64,000 nt of DNA from Knoellia sp. S7-12 (GTDB taxonomy: Bacteria; Actinomycetota; Actinomycetes; Actinomycetales; Dermatophilaceae): assembly GCF_040518285.1 (NCBI RefSeq), contig NZ_CP155449.1, forward strand, positions 1,426,001 to 1,490,000, given 5' to 3'. The position numbers and the translations under genes were made by a program. Shown here in pieces: positions 1-8,252 of the stretch. A model generated the notes under the pieces. That model saw only the letters and a list, made by a program, of their open reading frames with translations. It was not told the DNA's origin and made no database searches. Position 1 is the first letter of the stretch, and every line of letters begins with the position of its first letter.

Positions 1-1
1 T

Positions 2-400
2 GTCCTGGCGCAGGCCAAGGGCTTCGAGCAATACATCGCCACCGCCGAGGCCAACCAGATCAAGTGGGAAGAGGCACAGGACATCTTCTCGAAGTTCCTG
101 CCCTATGCCATCGTCTTCGGGTTGGCCGACCGCTGGGCCACAGTCTTCGAGGACGTCGCCGCGGCCGCGACCGCCGCGGGTCACGCCATCGCGACGCCGA
201 CCTGGTACGTCGGTTCGATGGCGGGCTGGAACTTCGGCCACGTCGCCACGAGCATGGACTCGTTCTCGACCCAGGCCGCCGGGACCTTCGTCTCAACGCC
301 TGGCTCCTCCGGCGGTTCCGGCCTCGGGGGTGGCGGCTTCTCCGGTGGCGGAGGGTTCTCCGGAGGTGGCGGCGGCGGAGGTGGCGGCGGCTCCTGGTAG
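2..400 (+). CDS. DUF2207-family membrane protein, C-terminal part
   Basis: The reading frame is open from the left edge, so the N-terminus lies outside the window. About 132 residues are visible. They end in a long run of glycine with phenylalanine and serine (from about position 325) and a final Gly-Ser-Trp, which is the usual tail of DUF2207 (YdcA-like) predicted membrane proteins. The part before the tail contains the alternating hydrophobic and aromatic segments seen in that family's C-terminal cytosolic domain. The function of the family is unknown. The family call rests mainly on the tail and the general pattern. Confidence 0.75.
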   Translation, partial: VLAQAKGFEQYIATAEANQIKWEEAQDIFSKFLPYAIVFGLADRWATVFEDVAAAATAAGHAIATPTWYVGSMAGWNFGHVATSMDSFSTQAAGTFVSTPGSSGGSGLGGGGFSGGGGFSGGGGGGGGGGSW

Positions 401-559
401 CCGCACGCTCGGCCTCGCAGCACGCTCGAATCTCGAGTATCGCGATGCACGCTCAGTTGCTTCTGCGTCGCTCACGCACGCATCACGCTATGCACGACTT
501 GCGCGCGGGTTGGGTGACCGTTCCCCAAGCGCTCGAATGTCGCCTGTTGCGGTCTTCCC

Positions 560-645
560 TACCGGCGGACTATCAGCTGGTGACGTCGCGGCTTGTTTGA
601 GCACGAACTCGCGCCTCCGGGAGTTGGGCTGATAGTCCGCCGGTA
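560..645. repeat. Long inverted repeat with 18-bp perfect arms
   Basis: The arm TACCGGCGGACTATCAGC at 560-577 is matched by its exact reverse complement at 628-645, with 50 bases between. A small inner hairpin (AACTC at 606-610 pairing with GAGTT at 621-625) lies inside the loop. The rest of the 330-base gene-free stretch (401-729) shows nothing coding. The repeat is separate from the terminator that follows. It could be an operator, a REP-like element or a structured RNA. Confidence 0.7.
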
Positions 646-673
646 GATCCACCTTTGTCTGAGGGTCGATGGG

Positions 674-720
674 CACGGTGAAGGCCGGCCACCCTCTCGG
701 GGTGACCGGCCTTCACCGTG
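674..720. terminator. Bidirectional terminator between DUF2207 and CsbD genes
   Basis: A 21-bp stem (674-694 against 700-720) with one mismatch and a five-base loop sits ten bases beyond the CsbD stop codon. It also lies downstream of the rightward DUF2207 gene, so it can serve both. There is no clear U-tract, which is common in high-GC actinobacteria. Confidence 0.75.
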
Positions 721-729
721 CTGGACGAC

Positions 730-903
730 TCAGTTCTTGAAGGCGTCCTTGGCCTTCTCGCCGGCCTGCTTGAGGTCGGCCTTGGACTGGTCCGTGCGAC
801 CCTCGGCTTCGAGGCGCTCGTTGTCGGTCACCTTGCCGGTGCCCTCCTTCGCCTTGCCGGTCGCGTTGTCCTTCATGTTCTCGATCTTGTCTCCGATACC
901 CAT
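730..903 (-). CDS. CsbD family general stress protein
   Basis: This 57-residue, highly charged, hydrophilic protein starts MGIGDKIENMKDNATGKAKE, the classical beginning of CsbD proteins. The family is induced by general stress sigma factors in Bacillus and other bacteria and has no known biochemical activity. The start is fixed by an AAGGAG ribosome site just upstream (about 911-916). A longer in-frame extension to 948 lacks such a site and breaks the family pattern, so it was rejected. The gene is monocistronic, ending at a strong terminator. Confidence 0.9.
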   Translation of the reverse strand: MGIGDKIENMKDNATGKAKEGTGKVTDNERLEAEGRTDQSKADLKQAGEKAKDAFKN

Positions 904-1010
904 GGTGAATCTCCTTGGTTGTGCGGATGTGTGATCTGCACCGAGCAAGCGCCGCGTCTTGACGCATCGATGCCTCTTCAGGTTAACCCCGGCAGGACGA
1001 GGATGGGGCG

Positions 1011-4000
1011 TCAGCCTCCGAGGACCAGAAGAAGGTCGCCGCCCTCCACCTGCTGGTGGTCGCCGATCGCCAGGCGCTCGACCGTGCCGGCGCTCGGGGC
1101 GGTGATGTTGGCCTCCATCTTCATCGCCTCGATGGTCGCGACGACGGCGCCCTCCTCGACCGTGTCACCCTCGGCCACGACCGGGGTGACGACGCCGGCG
1201 AACGGTGCCGGAACGTGCAGCGCATTGCCGGGGTCGGCCTTCTCGGCGGTCTTCACGTTGACCTGAATCGCATTGTCGCGCACCGTGATGGGACGGAACT
1301 GACCATTGAGGGTGCACATGACGGTGCGCATTCCCTTGGCGTCGGCGTCACCGATGGAGGACACCCCGAGCAGCAGCCGCTTGCCGGCCTCGATCTCGAC
1401 TTCGTACTCGCGGTCCTGGTCGAGGCCGTGGAGGAACTCGACGGTTCCGAGGACCGACAGGTCGCCGTAGCGCTCACGGGACACGAGGTAGTCCTTGGTC
1501 GGCCCGGGGAAGAGCAGCTCGTTGAGCGTGGCGCGAGGTGTGTCGTCGAGCGCCTGCTCCTGCTCGGGCGTGAGCTCGGTGACGCGCGGCTTGCCCTTGC
1601 GCCCCTGCAGGGCCTTGGTCCGGAACGGTTCGGGCCAGCCACCGGGCGGGTCGCCGAGCTCACCCTCGAGGAAGCCGATGACGGAGTCGGGGATGTCGTA
1701 CTTCGTGGGGTTCTGTTCGAAGTCGTCCGGGTCCGCGCCGGCTCCGACGAGGGCGAGGGCGAGGTCGCCGACGACCTTGCTGCTCGGCGTGACCTTGACG
1801 AGGTTGCCGAGGATCCGGTTGGCCGCGGCATACATGTCCTCGATGTCCTCGAAGCGGTCGCCGAGGCCGAGGGCGATGGCCTGCTGGCGCAGGTTCGACA
1901 GCTGTCCACCAGGGATCTCGTGGAAGTAGACCCGACCGGTGGGGGAGGGAAGTCCGGATTCGAAGGGGGCATAGAGCTGGCGCACGGCCTCCCAGTAGGG
2001 CTCGAGGGCAAAGACGTTGTCGATGTCGAGCCCGGTGGGGCGATCGGTCCCGTCGGTCGCCGCCACGAGTGCCGACAGGGACGGCTGGCTCGTCGTCCCG
2101 GCCATGGACGCGCAAGCGGCGTCGACCGCGTCCACGCCGGCGTCGATGGCTGCGAGGAGCGTGCCGATCTGGCCGCCGGCGGTGTCGTGGGTGTGGAGGT
2201 GGACGGGCAGGTCGAAACGCTCGCGCAGCGCGGTGACGAGGGTGCGGGCGGCCGGTGCGCGCAGCAGTCCTGCCATGTCCTTGATTGCGAGGACGTGGGC
2301 GCCGGTGTCGACGATCTGCTCGGCGAGCCGGAGGTAGTAGTCGAGGGTGTAGAGCTTCTCGTCAGGGTCGCTGAGGTTGCCCGTGTAGCAGAGCGCGACC
2401 TCGGCGACGGCGGTGTCGGTGGACAGGACGGCCTCGACGGCGGGCCGCATCTGGCTCACGTCGTTGAGCGAGTCGAAGATCCGGAAGATGTCGAGGCCGG
2501 TGCGAGCGGCCTCCTGGACGAAGACATCGGTGACCTTGGTCGGGTAGGGCGTGTAGCCCACCGTGTTGCGCCCGCGGAGCAGCATCTGCAACGGGACATT
2601 GGGCATGGCGTCACGCAGCAGCGCGAGCCGCTCCCACGGGTCCTCGCTGAGGAACCGGAGTCCGACGTCGTAGGTCGCCCCGCCCCAGGCCTCCATCGAG
2701 AGCAGCTCGGGAGTGAGTCGGGAGACGTGTCCGGCGACATGGAGCAGGTCGCGGGTGCGCATGCGCGTCGCGAGCAGGGACTGATGGGCATCACGGAAGG
2801 TCGTGTCCGTCACGGCGACGTCGGTGCGCTCGCGGAGCTGTCGAGCGAACTCGGCCGGCCCCACGCGCTGCAGCAGGTCGCGTGAACCCGGGGGCACCGG
2901 GGCATCAAGGTCGAGGACAGGAAGCTTGGTGCGCGGCCTGATCGACGTGAGGGCCGGACCATTGGGCTGGTTGACGGTGAGGTCCGCGAGATAGGTGAGC
3001 AGCTTGGTGCCGCGATCGGCAGGCGTGCGTGCCGTGAGCAGCTCGGGCCGCTCGTCGATGAAGCTCGTCGTCGCCTCGCCGGCCTGGAACACGGGGTCAG
3101 CGAGGACGCCCTCGAGGAAGCGGATGTTGGTGGAGACGCCGCGAATCCGGAACTCTGCCAGCGCCCTTCGCGCCCGCCGCACCGCCATCGGGAAGGTCCG
3201 ACCGCGACAGGTGAGCTTGACGAGCATCGAGTCGAAGTGGGCTGAAACCTTGGCGCCGACAAAGACCGTGCCGCCGTCGAGGCGCACCCCGCCGCCACCG
3301 GCCGATCGATAGACGGTGATGGTGCCCGCGTCGGGTCGGAACCCGTTGGACGGGTCCTCGGTCGTGATCCGGCACTGTAGGGCGAACCCGCGCACGACAA
3401 TGTCGTCCTGCTTCAGTTCGAGGTCCTCGAAGGTCTCGCCCGACGCGATCCGCATCTGAGAGATGACGAGGTCGATGTCCGTGACCTCTTCGGTGACGGT
3501 GTGCTCAACCTGGATCCGCGGGTTCATCTCGATGAAGACGTAGCGTCCGTCCTTGCCGAGGAGGAACTCGACAGTGCCGGCGTTCACGTAGCCGATCTCT
3601 CGCGCGAAGCGCACGGCATCGGCGCACATCTGGTCACGCAGCGCCGGATCGAGGTTGGGGGCTGGCGCGATCTCCACGACCTTCTGGTGGCGACGTTGCA
3701 CCGAGCAGTCGCGCTCGAACAGGTGGAGTACTCCGCCCTCGCCGTCGGTGCCGTCGCTGAGGATCTGCACCTCGATGTGCCGCGGGTCGATGACGGCTTC
3801 CTCGATGTAGAGCGTCGGGTCACCGAACGCCGCGTCGGCCTCGCGTTGAGCGGCCTCGAGGGCATCACGCAGGTTCGCGGAGTCGTCGACGCGACGCATA
3901 CCTCGGCCGCCACCGCCGGAGACAGCCTTGACGAAGAGCGGGAAGCTGAAGTCGGCCGCGGCGGCTTCGAGGGCGTCGAGATCAGTCCCGGCCTCGGAGC

Positions 4001-4400
4001 CGTGAAGGGTCGGGAGACCGGCCTCGCGCGCGGCAGCGATCGCCTTGGCCTTGTTGCCCGTGAGGTGCAGGACCTCGGGCGGAGGACCGATGAAGGTGAT
4101 GCCATGAGCGGCCGCTTCCTCGGCGAGCAGGGGGTTCTCGGACAGGAAGCCGTAGCCCGGATAGATCGCGTCGGCGCCGCAGTCGAGAGCAACCCGCACG
4201 ATGCTCTCGTGGTCGAGATAGGCCCGGACCGGGTGCCCTTCCTCCCCGATCTGGTAGGACTCGTCGGCCTTGAGCCGGTGCTCGGAGTTGCGGTCCTCAT
4301 GGGGGAAGACGGCGACCGTCTTGGCGCCGAGCTCGGTGGCGGCGCGGAACGCGCGGACGGCGATCTCACCTCGGTTGGCAACGAGGACCTTGCGGAACAC
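1011..4400 (-). CDS. pyc: Pyruvate carboxylase
   Basis: The product converts pyruvate, bicarbonate and ATP to oxaloacetate, the main anaplerotic step into the TCA cycle. The 1129 residues have the single-chain pyruvate carboxylase order: biotin carboxylase with ATP-grasp (about 1-450), carboxyltransferase TIM barrel (about 530-800), the PYC_OADA region, and a C-terminal biotinyl domain with the EAMKM motif, whose lysine is about residue 1094. The length equals that of other actinobacterial enzymes. The start is GTG, preceded by GGAGG (about 4408-4412). No partner gene is adjacent; it appears to be transcribed alone. Confidence 0.98.
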   Translation of the reverse strand: MFRKVLVANRGEIAVRAFRAATELGAKTVAVFPHEDRNSEHRLKADESYQIGEEGHPVRAYLDHESIVRVALDCGADAIYPGYGFLSENPLLAEEAAAHGITFIGPPPEVLHLTGNKAKAIAAAREAGLPTLHGSEAGTDLDALEAAAADFSFPLFVKAVSGGGGRGMRRVDDSANLRDALEAAQREADAAFGDPTLYIEEAVIDPRHIEVQILSDGTDGEGGVLHLFERDCSVQRRHQKVVEIAPAPNLDPALRDQMCADAVRFAREIGYVNAGTVEFLLGKDGRYVFIEMNPRIQVEHTVTEEVTDIDLVISQMRIASGETFEDLELKQDDIVVRGFALQCRITTEDPSNGFRPDAGTITVYRSAGGGGVRLDGGTVFVGAKVSAHFDSMLVKLTCRGRTFPMAVRRARRALAEFRIRGVSTNIRFLEGVLADPVFQAGEATTSFIDERPELLTARTPADRGTKLLTYLADLTVNQPNGPALTSIRPRTKLPVLDLDAPVPPGSRDLLQRVGPAEFARQLRERTDVAVTDTTFRDAHQSLLATRMRTRDLLHVAGHVSRLTPELLSMEAWGGATYDVGLRFLSEDPWERLALLRDAMPNVPLQMLLRGRNTVGYTPYPTKVTDVFVQEAARTGLDIFRIFDSLNDVSQMRPAVEAVLSTDTAVAEVALCYTGNLSDPDEKLYTLDYYLRLAEQIVDTGAHVLAIKDMAGLLRAPAARTLVTALRERFDLPVHLHTHDTAGGQIGTLLAAIDAGVDAVDAACASMAGTTSQPSLSALVAATDGTDRPTGLDIDNVFALEPYWEAVRQLYAPFESGLPSPTGRVYFHEIPGGQLSNLRQQAIALGLGDRFEDIEDMYAAANRILGNLVKVTPSSKVVGDLALALVGAGADPDDFEQNPTKYDIPDSVIGFLEGELGDPPGGWPEPFRTKALQGRKGKPRVTELTPEQEQALDDTPRATLNELLFPGPTKDYLVSRERYGDLSVLGTVEFLHGLDQDREYEVEIEAGKRLLLGVSSIGDADAKGMRTVMCTLNGQFRPITVRDNAIQVNVKTAEKADPGNALHVPAPFAGVVTPVVAEGDTVEEGAVVATIEAMKMEANITAPSAGTVERLAIGDHQQVEGGDLLLVLGG

Positions 4401-4538
4401 GGCATACCTCCAGATGTGATGCGAATCGCTTGCGGCGATCCTAGTGACGGCTCACGGGGTGAGACGGTCTGCTCAGAGTCCGGACCTGTTCGTGTTCTCG
4501 ACGTGTGGGGTTCACCGGCCGCGGGCAGGGTGAAGGAC

Positions 4539-5459
4539 ATGCCTCGTATGCCGTTCGCTCGTCCATCCGTCCTCCTCGCCGCCCTGCTCGGGGCGGGTCT
4601 CGTCGCCTCGCCGGCCGCCTTCGCCGCCGCAGCGCCCACCGCCGTGACGCCCGGATCCTCCTTGGCTGCCCCGGCCTCGCGGTCGAGCGTGCAGCCCTTG
4701 GAGCGGGCCCACGCCCACAACGACTACGAGCACGACCGCCCCCTGCTCGATGCGCTCGACCACGGGTTCACCTCGGCCGAGGCGGACGTCTGGCTCGTCG
4801 ACGGTGAGCTCTACCTCGGCCATGACGCGCCGGACCTCGACCGGACCCTGCGCGCGGAGTATCTTGAGCCGCTCGCTCAGCGCTTCCGCGAGAACGGTGG
4901 CGCGATCCACCCGAAGTGGCGCGACTCATTCCGGCTTCTCATCGACGTCAAGAGCAACGGACCGGCAGCGTGGCCGGTCATCGACCGGCAGCTCGCGGCA
5001 TACCCGCAGCTGTTCTCGGCGTACCGCCAGGGGCGGGTCCACGAGCGCGCGGTGACCGCCGTCATCTCCGGCAACCGCGACCTGGCCGCGATGCAGGCGG
5101 CCACGACCCGCTTCTCGTTCTATGACGGCCGGATGAGCGATCTCGGTGGCCCGCTCTCGGCCAGCCTGGTTCCGCTGATCAGCGACAACTGGACCAAGTT
5201 CTTCACCTGGCAGGGCGTCGGCGAGATGCCGGCGGGGGAGCGCGCCAAGCTCCACCAGATCGTCGCGACCGCGCACGCCAACGGCCAGCAGGTGCGCTTC
5301 TGGGCGACGCCCGACCTCGCACTACCGAATCGCGAGGCGCTGTGGCGTGAGCTCGTCGCTGCCGACGTCGACGTCCTCAACACGGATGACCTCGCGGGTC
5401 TGCAGCGTTTCCTGCTCGCCGAGGACCCGGCCGAGCAGAAGGCCGCTCGGGCCGCCTGA
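4539..5459 (+). CDS. Secreted PI-PLC/GDPD-like phosphodiesterase
   Basis: The 306-residue protein begins with a typical signal peptide (basic start, about 20 hydrophobic residues, Ala-rich cleavage zone), so it is probably exported. The mature part carries HAHNDYEH near residue 65, then a GFTSAEADVW segment and LGHD, the His/Asp/Glu pattern of the PLC-like TIM-barrel phosphodiesterases (phosphatidylinositol-specific phospholipase C and glycerophosphodiester phosphodiesterase superfamily). The substrate cannot be told from sequence. It starts 138 bases from the divergent pyc start and ends one base before the stop of the convergent HxlR gene. An upstream GTG at 4530 is an alternative start. 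Confidence 0.75.
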   Translation: MPRMPFARPSVLLAALLGAGLVASPAAFAAAAPTAVTPGSSLAAPASRSSVQPLERAHAHNDYEHDRPLLDALDHGFTSAEADVWLVDGELYLGHDAPDLDRTLRAEYLEPLAQRFRENGGAIHPKWRDSFRLLIDVKSNGPAAWPVIDRQLAAYPQLFSAYRQGRVHERAVTAVISGNRDLAAMQAATTRFSFYDGRMSDLGGPLSASLVPLISDNWTKFFTWQGVGEMPAGERAKLHQIVATAHANGQQVRFWATPDLALPNREALWRELVAADVDVLNTDDLAGLQRFLLAEDPAEQKAARAA

Positions 5460-5460
5460 C

Positions 5461-5838
5461 TCACGACGCTGCTGCATCCTCAAGGATCTCGGGGGCGTTC
5501 TCGACAACCCACACCATGAGTGGGTTGAGGAGAGCGGCAAGCTCGAGCCCGCGAGGAGTCAGCGAGTACTCGACGTGCGGTGGCACGACTGGGCGCGCGT
5601 CACGCAGGATGAACCCGTCGGCGACGAGAGTGCGCAGGGTCTGGGCGAGCATCTTCTCGCTGACCCCTTCGGCCCGACGACGCAGTTCGCTCCAGCGCAA
5701 GGGCTTCCCGTCGCCGAGGGAGATGAGGACGAGGAGCCCCCACTTGCTCATGACGTGGTCGAGGACGGTCCGGCTCGGGCAGCCAGCGGCAAAGACGGCG
5801 TCAGGGAAGTACTCACTCAGTGGATCACTTACTTTCAT
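5461..5838 (-). CDS. HxlR-family winged-helix regulator (QorR-like)
   Basis: The 125-residue product has the HxlR layout: an early cysteine (AAGCPSRTV, about residue 20), helix-turn-helix around KPLRWSELRRR, and a wing ending in VEYSLTPRG. HxlR proteins sense electrophiles or redox state through this cysteine and often repress a divergent reductase gene. Here the divergent neighbour is an NAD(P)H-binding reductase of the NmrA/QorB type, the standard pairing. An imperfect palindrome between them is the probable operator. Confidence 0.92.
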   Translation of the reverse strand: MKVSDPLSEYFPDAVFAAGCPSRTVLDHVMSKWGLLVLISLGDGKPLRWSELRRRAEGVSEKMLAQTLRTLVADGFILRDARPVVPPHVEYSLTPRGLELAALLNPLMVWVVENAPEILEDAAAS

Positions 5839-5840
5839 GT

Positions 5841-5867
5841 GCGTACCTTACTTCAAAGTGGGTACTA
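5841..5867. promoter_or_regulatory. Putative HxlR operator in divergent promoter
   Basis: An imperfect dyad lies just upstream of the HxlR start: GTACC at 5843 and GGTAC at 5861 flank a core ACTT-CA-AAGT. AT-rich ACTT/AAGT dyads of this type are typical HxlR-family sites. It sits where it could repress both divergent genes. Binding is inferred, not shown. Confidence 0.5.
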
Positions 5868-5945
5868 ACTCTTGGGAAGTATGCCGTGGTGTCAGTCGTT
5901 CTTCGGGTGTCAGCGTCAATGTCACCACCTCGAAAGGCCCCACCC

Positions 5946-6806
5946 ATGACCACGATTCTCGTCACCGGCGCCACCGGACAACTCGGCCGCCTCGCCATCG
6001 ACTCCCTCGTCACACGCGGTGTCGTGCCCGGCGACATCGTCGCGTTCGTCCGTGACGCGTCCAAGGCTTCGGACTTGGCCGAACGCGGGGTTGACGTGCG
6101 GGTGGGCACTTTCGAGGACGCGGCGTCCCTCGATGCTGCCTTCGCCGGGGTGGACCGGCTCCTCTTCATCTCGGGCAGCGAGGTCGGTCAGCGTGTGGCC
6201 CAGCACCAGAACGTCATTGATGCGGCAGTGCGCGCCGGTGTCGAGATCGTCGCCTACACGAGCGTCGTCCGCGCGGACTCCTCGCCGCTCGGTCTCGCGG
6301 CCGAACACAAGGCCACCGAGGAGGCGCTCGCAGAGTCCGGTCTGCCGACCGTGCTCCTGCGCAACTCCTGGTACCTCGAGAACTACACCGCGCAGGTCCC
6401 CGTGCAACTCGAGCACGGCGTCGTCCTGGGTGCCGCCGGCGAGGGGCGGGTCAGTGCCGCCACCCGCGCCGACTTCGCCGAGGCAGCTGCGGCGGCGATC
6501 ATCGCCGACGGTCAGTCGGGACAGGTCTACGAGCTGGGCGCCGACGTGGCCTTCACGATGAGTGAGTATGCCGCCGCCCTGGCTGCCGTGGCCGGGTCAC
6601 CCGTCGTCTACCGCGACCTAGCCGTGGCCGACTACACGGCCGCCCTCGTGGACGCCGGACTGCCCGAGGGCTTCGCCCAGGTGCTTGCCGACAGCGACGA
6701 CGGACTCAAGCAGGGTGGTCTCCTCGTCGAGACGGGGGACCTCTCCAGGCTCCTCGGCCGCCCGACCACCTCGCTTCCCGAGGCGCTGAAGTCAGCCCTC
6801 GTCTGA
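5946..6806 (+). CDS. NmrA/QorB-like NAD(P)H-binding quinone reductase
   Basis: This 286-residue Rossmann-fold protein begins MTTILVTGATGQLGR, the GxTGxxG dinucleotide-binding motif of atypical short-chain dehydrogenases of the NmrA family. Its length and its divergent HxlR partner match the E. coli YtfG/QorB type NAD(P)H:quinone oxidoreductase. It would act in the cytosol on quinones or other electrophiles and be induced when the HxlR repressor is oxidised. The start follows an AAGG-rich stretch about ten bases upstream. A hairpin terminator follows. Confidence 0.85.
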   Translation: MTTILVTGATGQLGRLAIDSLVTRGVVPGDIVAFVRDASKASDLAERGVDVRVGTFEDAASLDAAFAGVDRLLFISGSEVGQRVAQHQNVIDAAVRAGVEIVAYTSVVRADSSPLGLAAEHKATEEALAESGLPTVLLRNSWYLENYTAQVPVQLEHGVVLGAAGEGRVSAATRADFAEAAAAAIIADGQSGQVYELGADVAFTMSEYAAALAAVAGSPVVYRDLAVADYTAALVDAGLPEGFAQVLADSDDGLKQGGLLVETGDLSRLLGRPTTSLPEALKSALV

Positions 6807-6812
6807 ACCCTG

Positions 6813-6853
6813 ACGCGTGGCGGCCGGGGAAATGATTCGAGGTCGCCACGCGT
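6813..6853 (+). terminator. Hairpin terminator after NmrA-type gene
   Basis: ACGCGTGGCG (6813-6822) pairs perfectly with CGCCACGCGT (6844-6853), starting six bases after the stop codon. The loop is 21 bases. TTGACG at 6853-6858 right after it may be the -35 of the tmRNA promoter. Confidence 0.65.
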
Positions 6854-6906
6854 TGACGGGTACAGTTGGAAGACACAACTGAACAGCGTGGGATGAGCCC
6901 CCTCAC

Positions 6907-7273
6907 GGGGGTGATCGGTTTCGACATTGGTCGGCGTATCAAGAGAAGCGGGTCGAGGATGCACGGTTATCTCGTTAACGATCCGTGCAAACCAATAGGT
7001 GCCAACTCCAAGCGCACCGACTTCGCCCTCGCCGCCTGAGCGAGCTGCAAAGTCCGTCAGCCTGAGCTAGATCTCGTCTCAGTGTCTGGCGCCATCTAGA
7101 GAACTAGCTGCGTCACTCTCGTCGGGGGGTGGCGTGGGACTTAATCCGACTGGGCCTGTCAGGGAACGTGTGCGCGCGAGCCCTGGGGCCGAGAAAATCC
7201 TTAGCGCACTGCACCCGGAGAAGTCTTGGTTTCCCGTCAGTGGACGCGGGTTCGATTCCCGCCACCTCCACCA
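6907..7273 (+). ncRNA. ssrA: Transfer-messenger RNA (tmRNA)
   Basis: The RNA rescues stalled ribosomes and tags their products for proteolysis. The 5' end GGGGGTGATCGGTTTCGAC and the 3' end with GGTTCGATTCCCGCC followed by CACCTCCACCA form the tRNA-like acceptor (GGGGGUG pairs with CACCUCC with one G-U). The TTCGATT loop is canonical. The tag reading frame runs from the resume codon GCC at 7001 to TGA at 7037-7039 and encodes ANSKRTDFALAA, a tag typical of Micrococcales. The total of about 367 nt and pseudoknot-rich middle fit the family. SmpB is not in the window. Confidence 0.97.
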
Positions 7274-7294
7274 CCGTGCTCATCCCACGACATC

Positions 7295-7334
7295 GACACC
7301 CGGTCGGTCAGCAACGCTGATCGCACCGGGTGTT
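7295..7334 (+). terminator. tmRNA terminator
   Basis: ACACCCGGT (7296-7304) pairs with ACCGGGTGT (7325-7333). An inner stem, GTCAGC against GCTGAT, closes the loop. It begins 22 bases after the tmRNA CCA end. Confidence 0.8.
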
Positions 7335-7370
7335 CGTGTGTCCGCAAGTTCTGATGTGTGACGATCTCGT

Positions 7371-8252
7371 ATGCCGTTTGCACCCTTCCAGCGCACCCCA
7401 CCTCGCGACGAAGAGCGCATCGGCACCCGTGACCTCGCCGAATGGCGTTCTGCCGCAGGCCGACTGGTCGTCGACTGGCTCGTCCGCACAGCCGAGGTCA
7501 TCGCTCGACTGATGCGCTGGTCGGGAGCCAACATTGCCCTGGTCCTCACGGTCGGGATCGGTCTCGCGCTGGTGTGGGGGTTCAGCGGGATCACCGCGGA
7601 GGTCTATGAGGACGTCGTCGACCGCGATGGCATCGCCCAGATCGACCAGCCCGTGCTCGACGCCGCAGTGCGGGCCCGCACGCCCCTGACTGCGCAGCTT
7701 GCAACGGACTTCACGGACCTTGGCGGCAAGGTGGGTATGCCGGGCATCGCCGTGGCTGTGGCCGTCGCCATCGCGTGGGCCTGGCGTCGTTGGACCCCGC
7801 TGCTCCTCATGGCGATCGCCAGCGCGGGTTCGCTCCTCATGACCGTGACCGGCAAGGAGCTCACCGCCCGGGACCGGCCGCCGCAGGCGCTCGCCGTGCC
7901 TCCCTTCGAGGTGTCGCCGAGTTTCCCTTCTGGGCACACCCTGAACGCGACCGTCGTCCTGGGGCTCACGGCATACCTGCTCGTCGTCTGGGCCAACCGC
8001 AAGAGGTGGCGGGTCCTGTCCATCGCGACGCTCGGGATCCTCGTCGTCGCGATGGGTCTGTCACGGGTCTTCCTCGGGCACCACTGGCTCACTGACGTCG
8101 TCGCCGGCTGGGCCATCGGGCTCGGCTGGCTGGCCGTCGTCATCACCGGTCACCGGGTGATGATCACTCTCGATCGCCGAGGTCAGCGACGTGTTCCCGA
8201 GACGACGAGCATCTCGCAGGGCCCGACGAAGCCGTCCGGTCCGTCGAACTGA
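7371..8252 (+). CDS. PAP2-superfamily membrane phosphatase
   Basis: The 293-residue integral membrane protein has the three PAP2 phosphatase signature blocks in order: KELTARDRP (about 161), PSFPSGH (about 183) and SRVFLGHHWLTDV (about 230), carrying the catalytic histidines. Several hydrophobic segments surround them. Family members remove phosphate from undecaprenyl pyrophosphate, phosphatidate or phosphatidylglycerol phosphate at the membrane; which one here is unknown. The last 70 bases overlap the end of the convergent methyltransferase gene, so the C-terminal tail after the last membrane segment is read antisense to it. Confidence 0.9.
   Translation: MPFAPFQRTPPRDEERIGTRDLAEWRSAAGRLVVDWLVRTAEVIARLMRWSGANIALVLTVGIGLALVWGFSGITAEVYEDVVDRDGIAQIDQPVLDAAVRARTPLTAQLATDFTDLGGKVGMPGIAVAVAVAIAWAWRRWTPLLLMAIASAGSLLMTVTGKELTARDRPPQALAVPPFEVSPSFPSGHTLNATVVLGLTAYLLVVWANRKRWRVLSIATLGILVVAMGLSRVFLGHHWLTDVVAGWAIGLGWLAVVITGHRVMITLDRRGQRRVPETTSISQGPTKPSGPSN

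Noticed and set aside
1056..2885. Long rightward open frame of 609 codons
   Set aside because: It is antisense to pyruvate carboxylase and arises from GC-rich codon bias; the composition is unlike a real protein.
7129..7361. Short open frames in the tmRNA interval
   Set aside because: They lie in the tmRNA body and its terminator and have no ribosome site.
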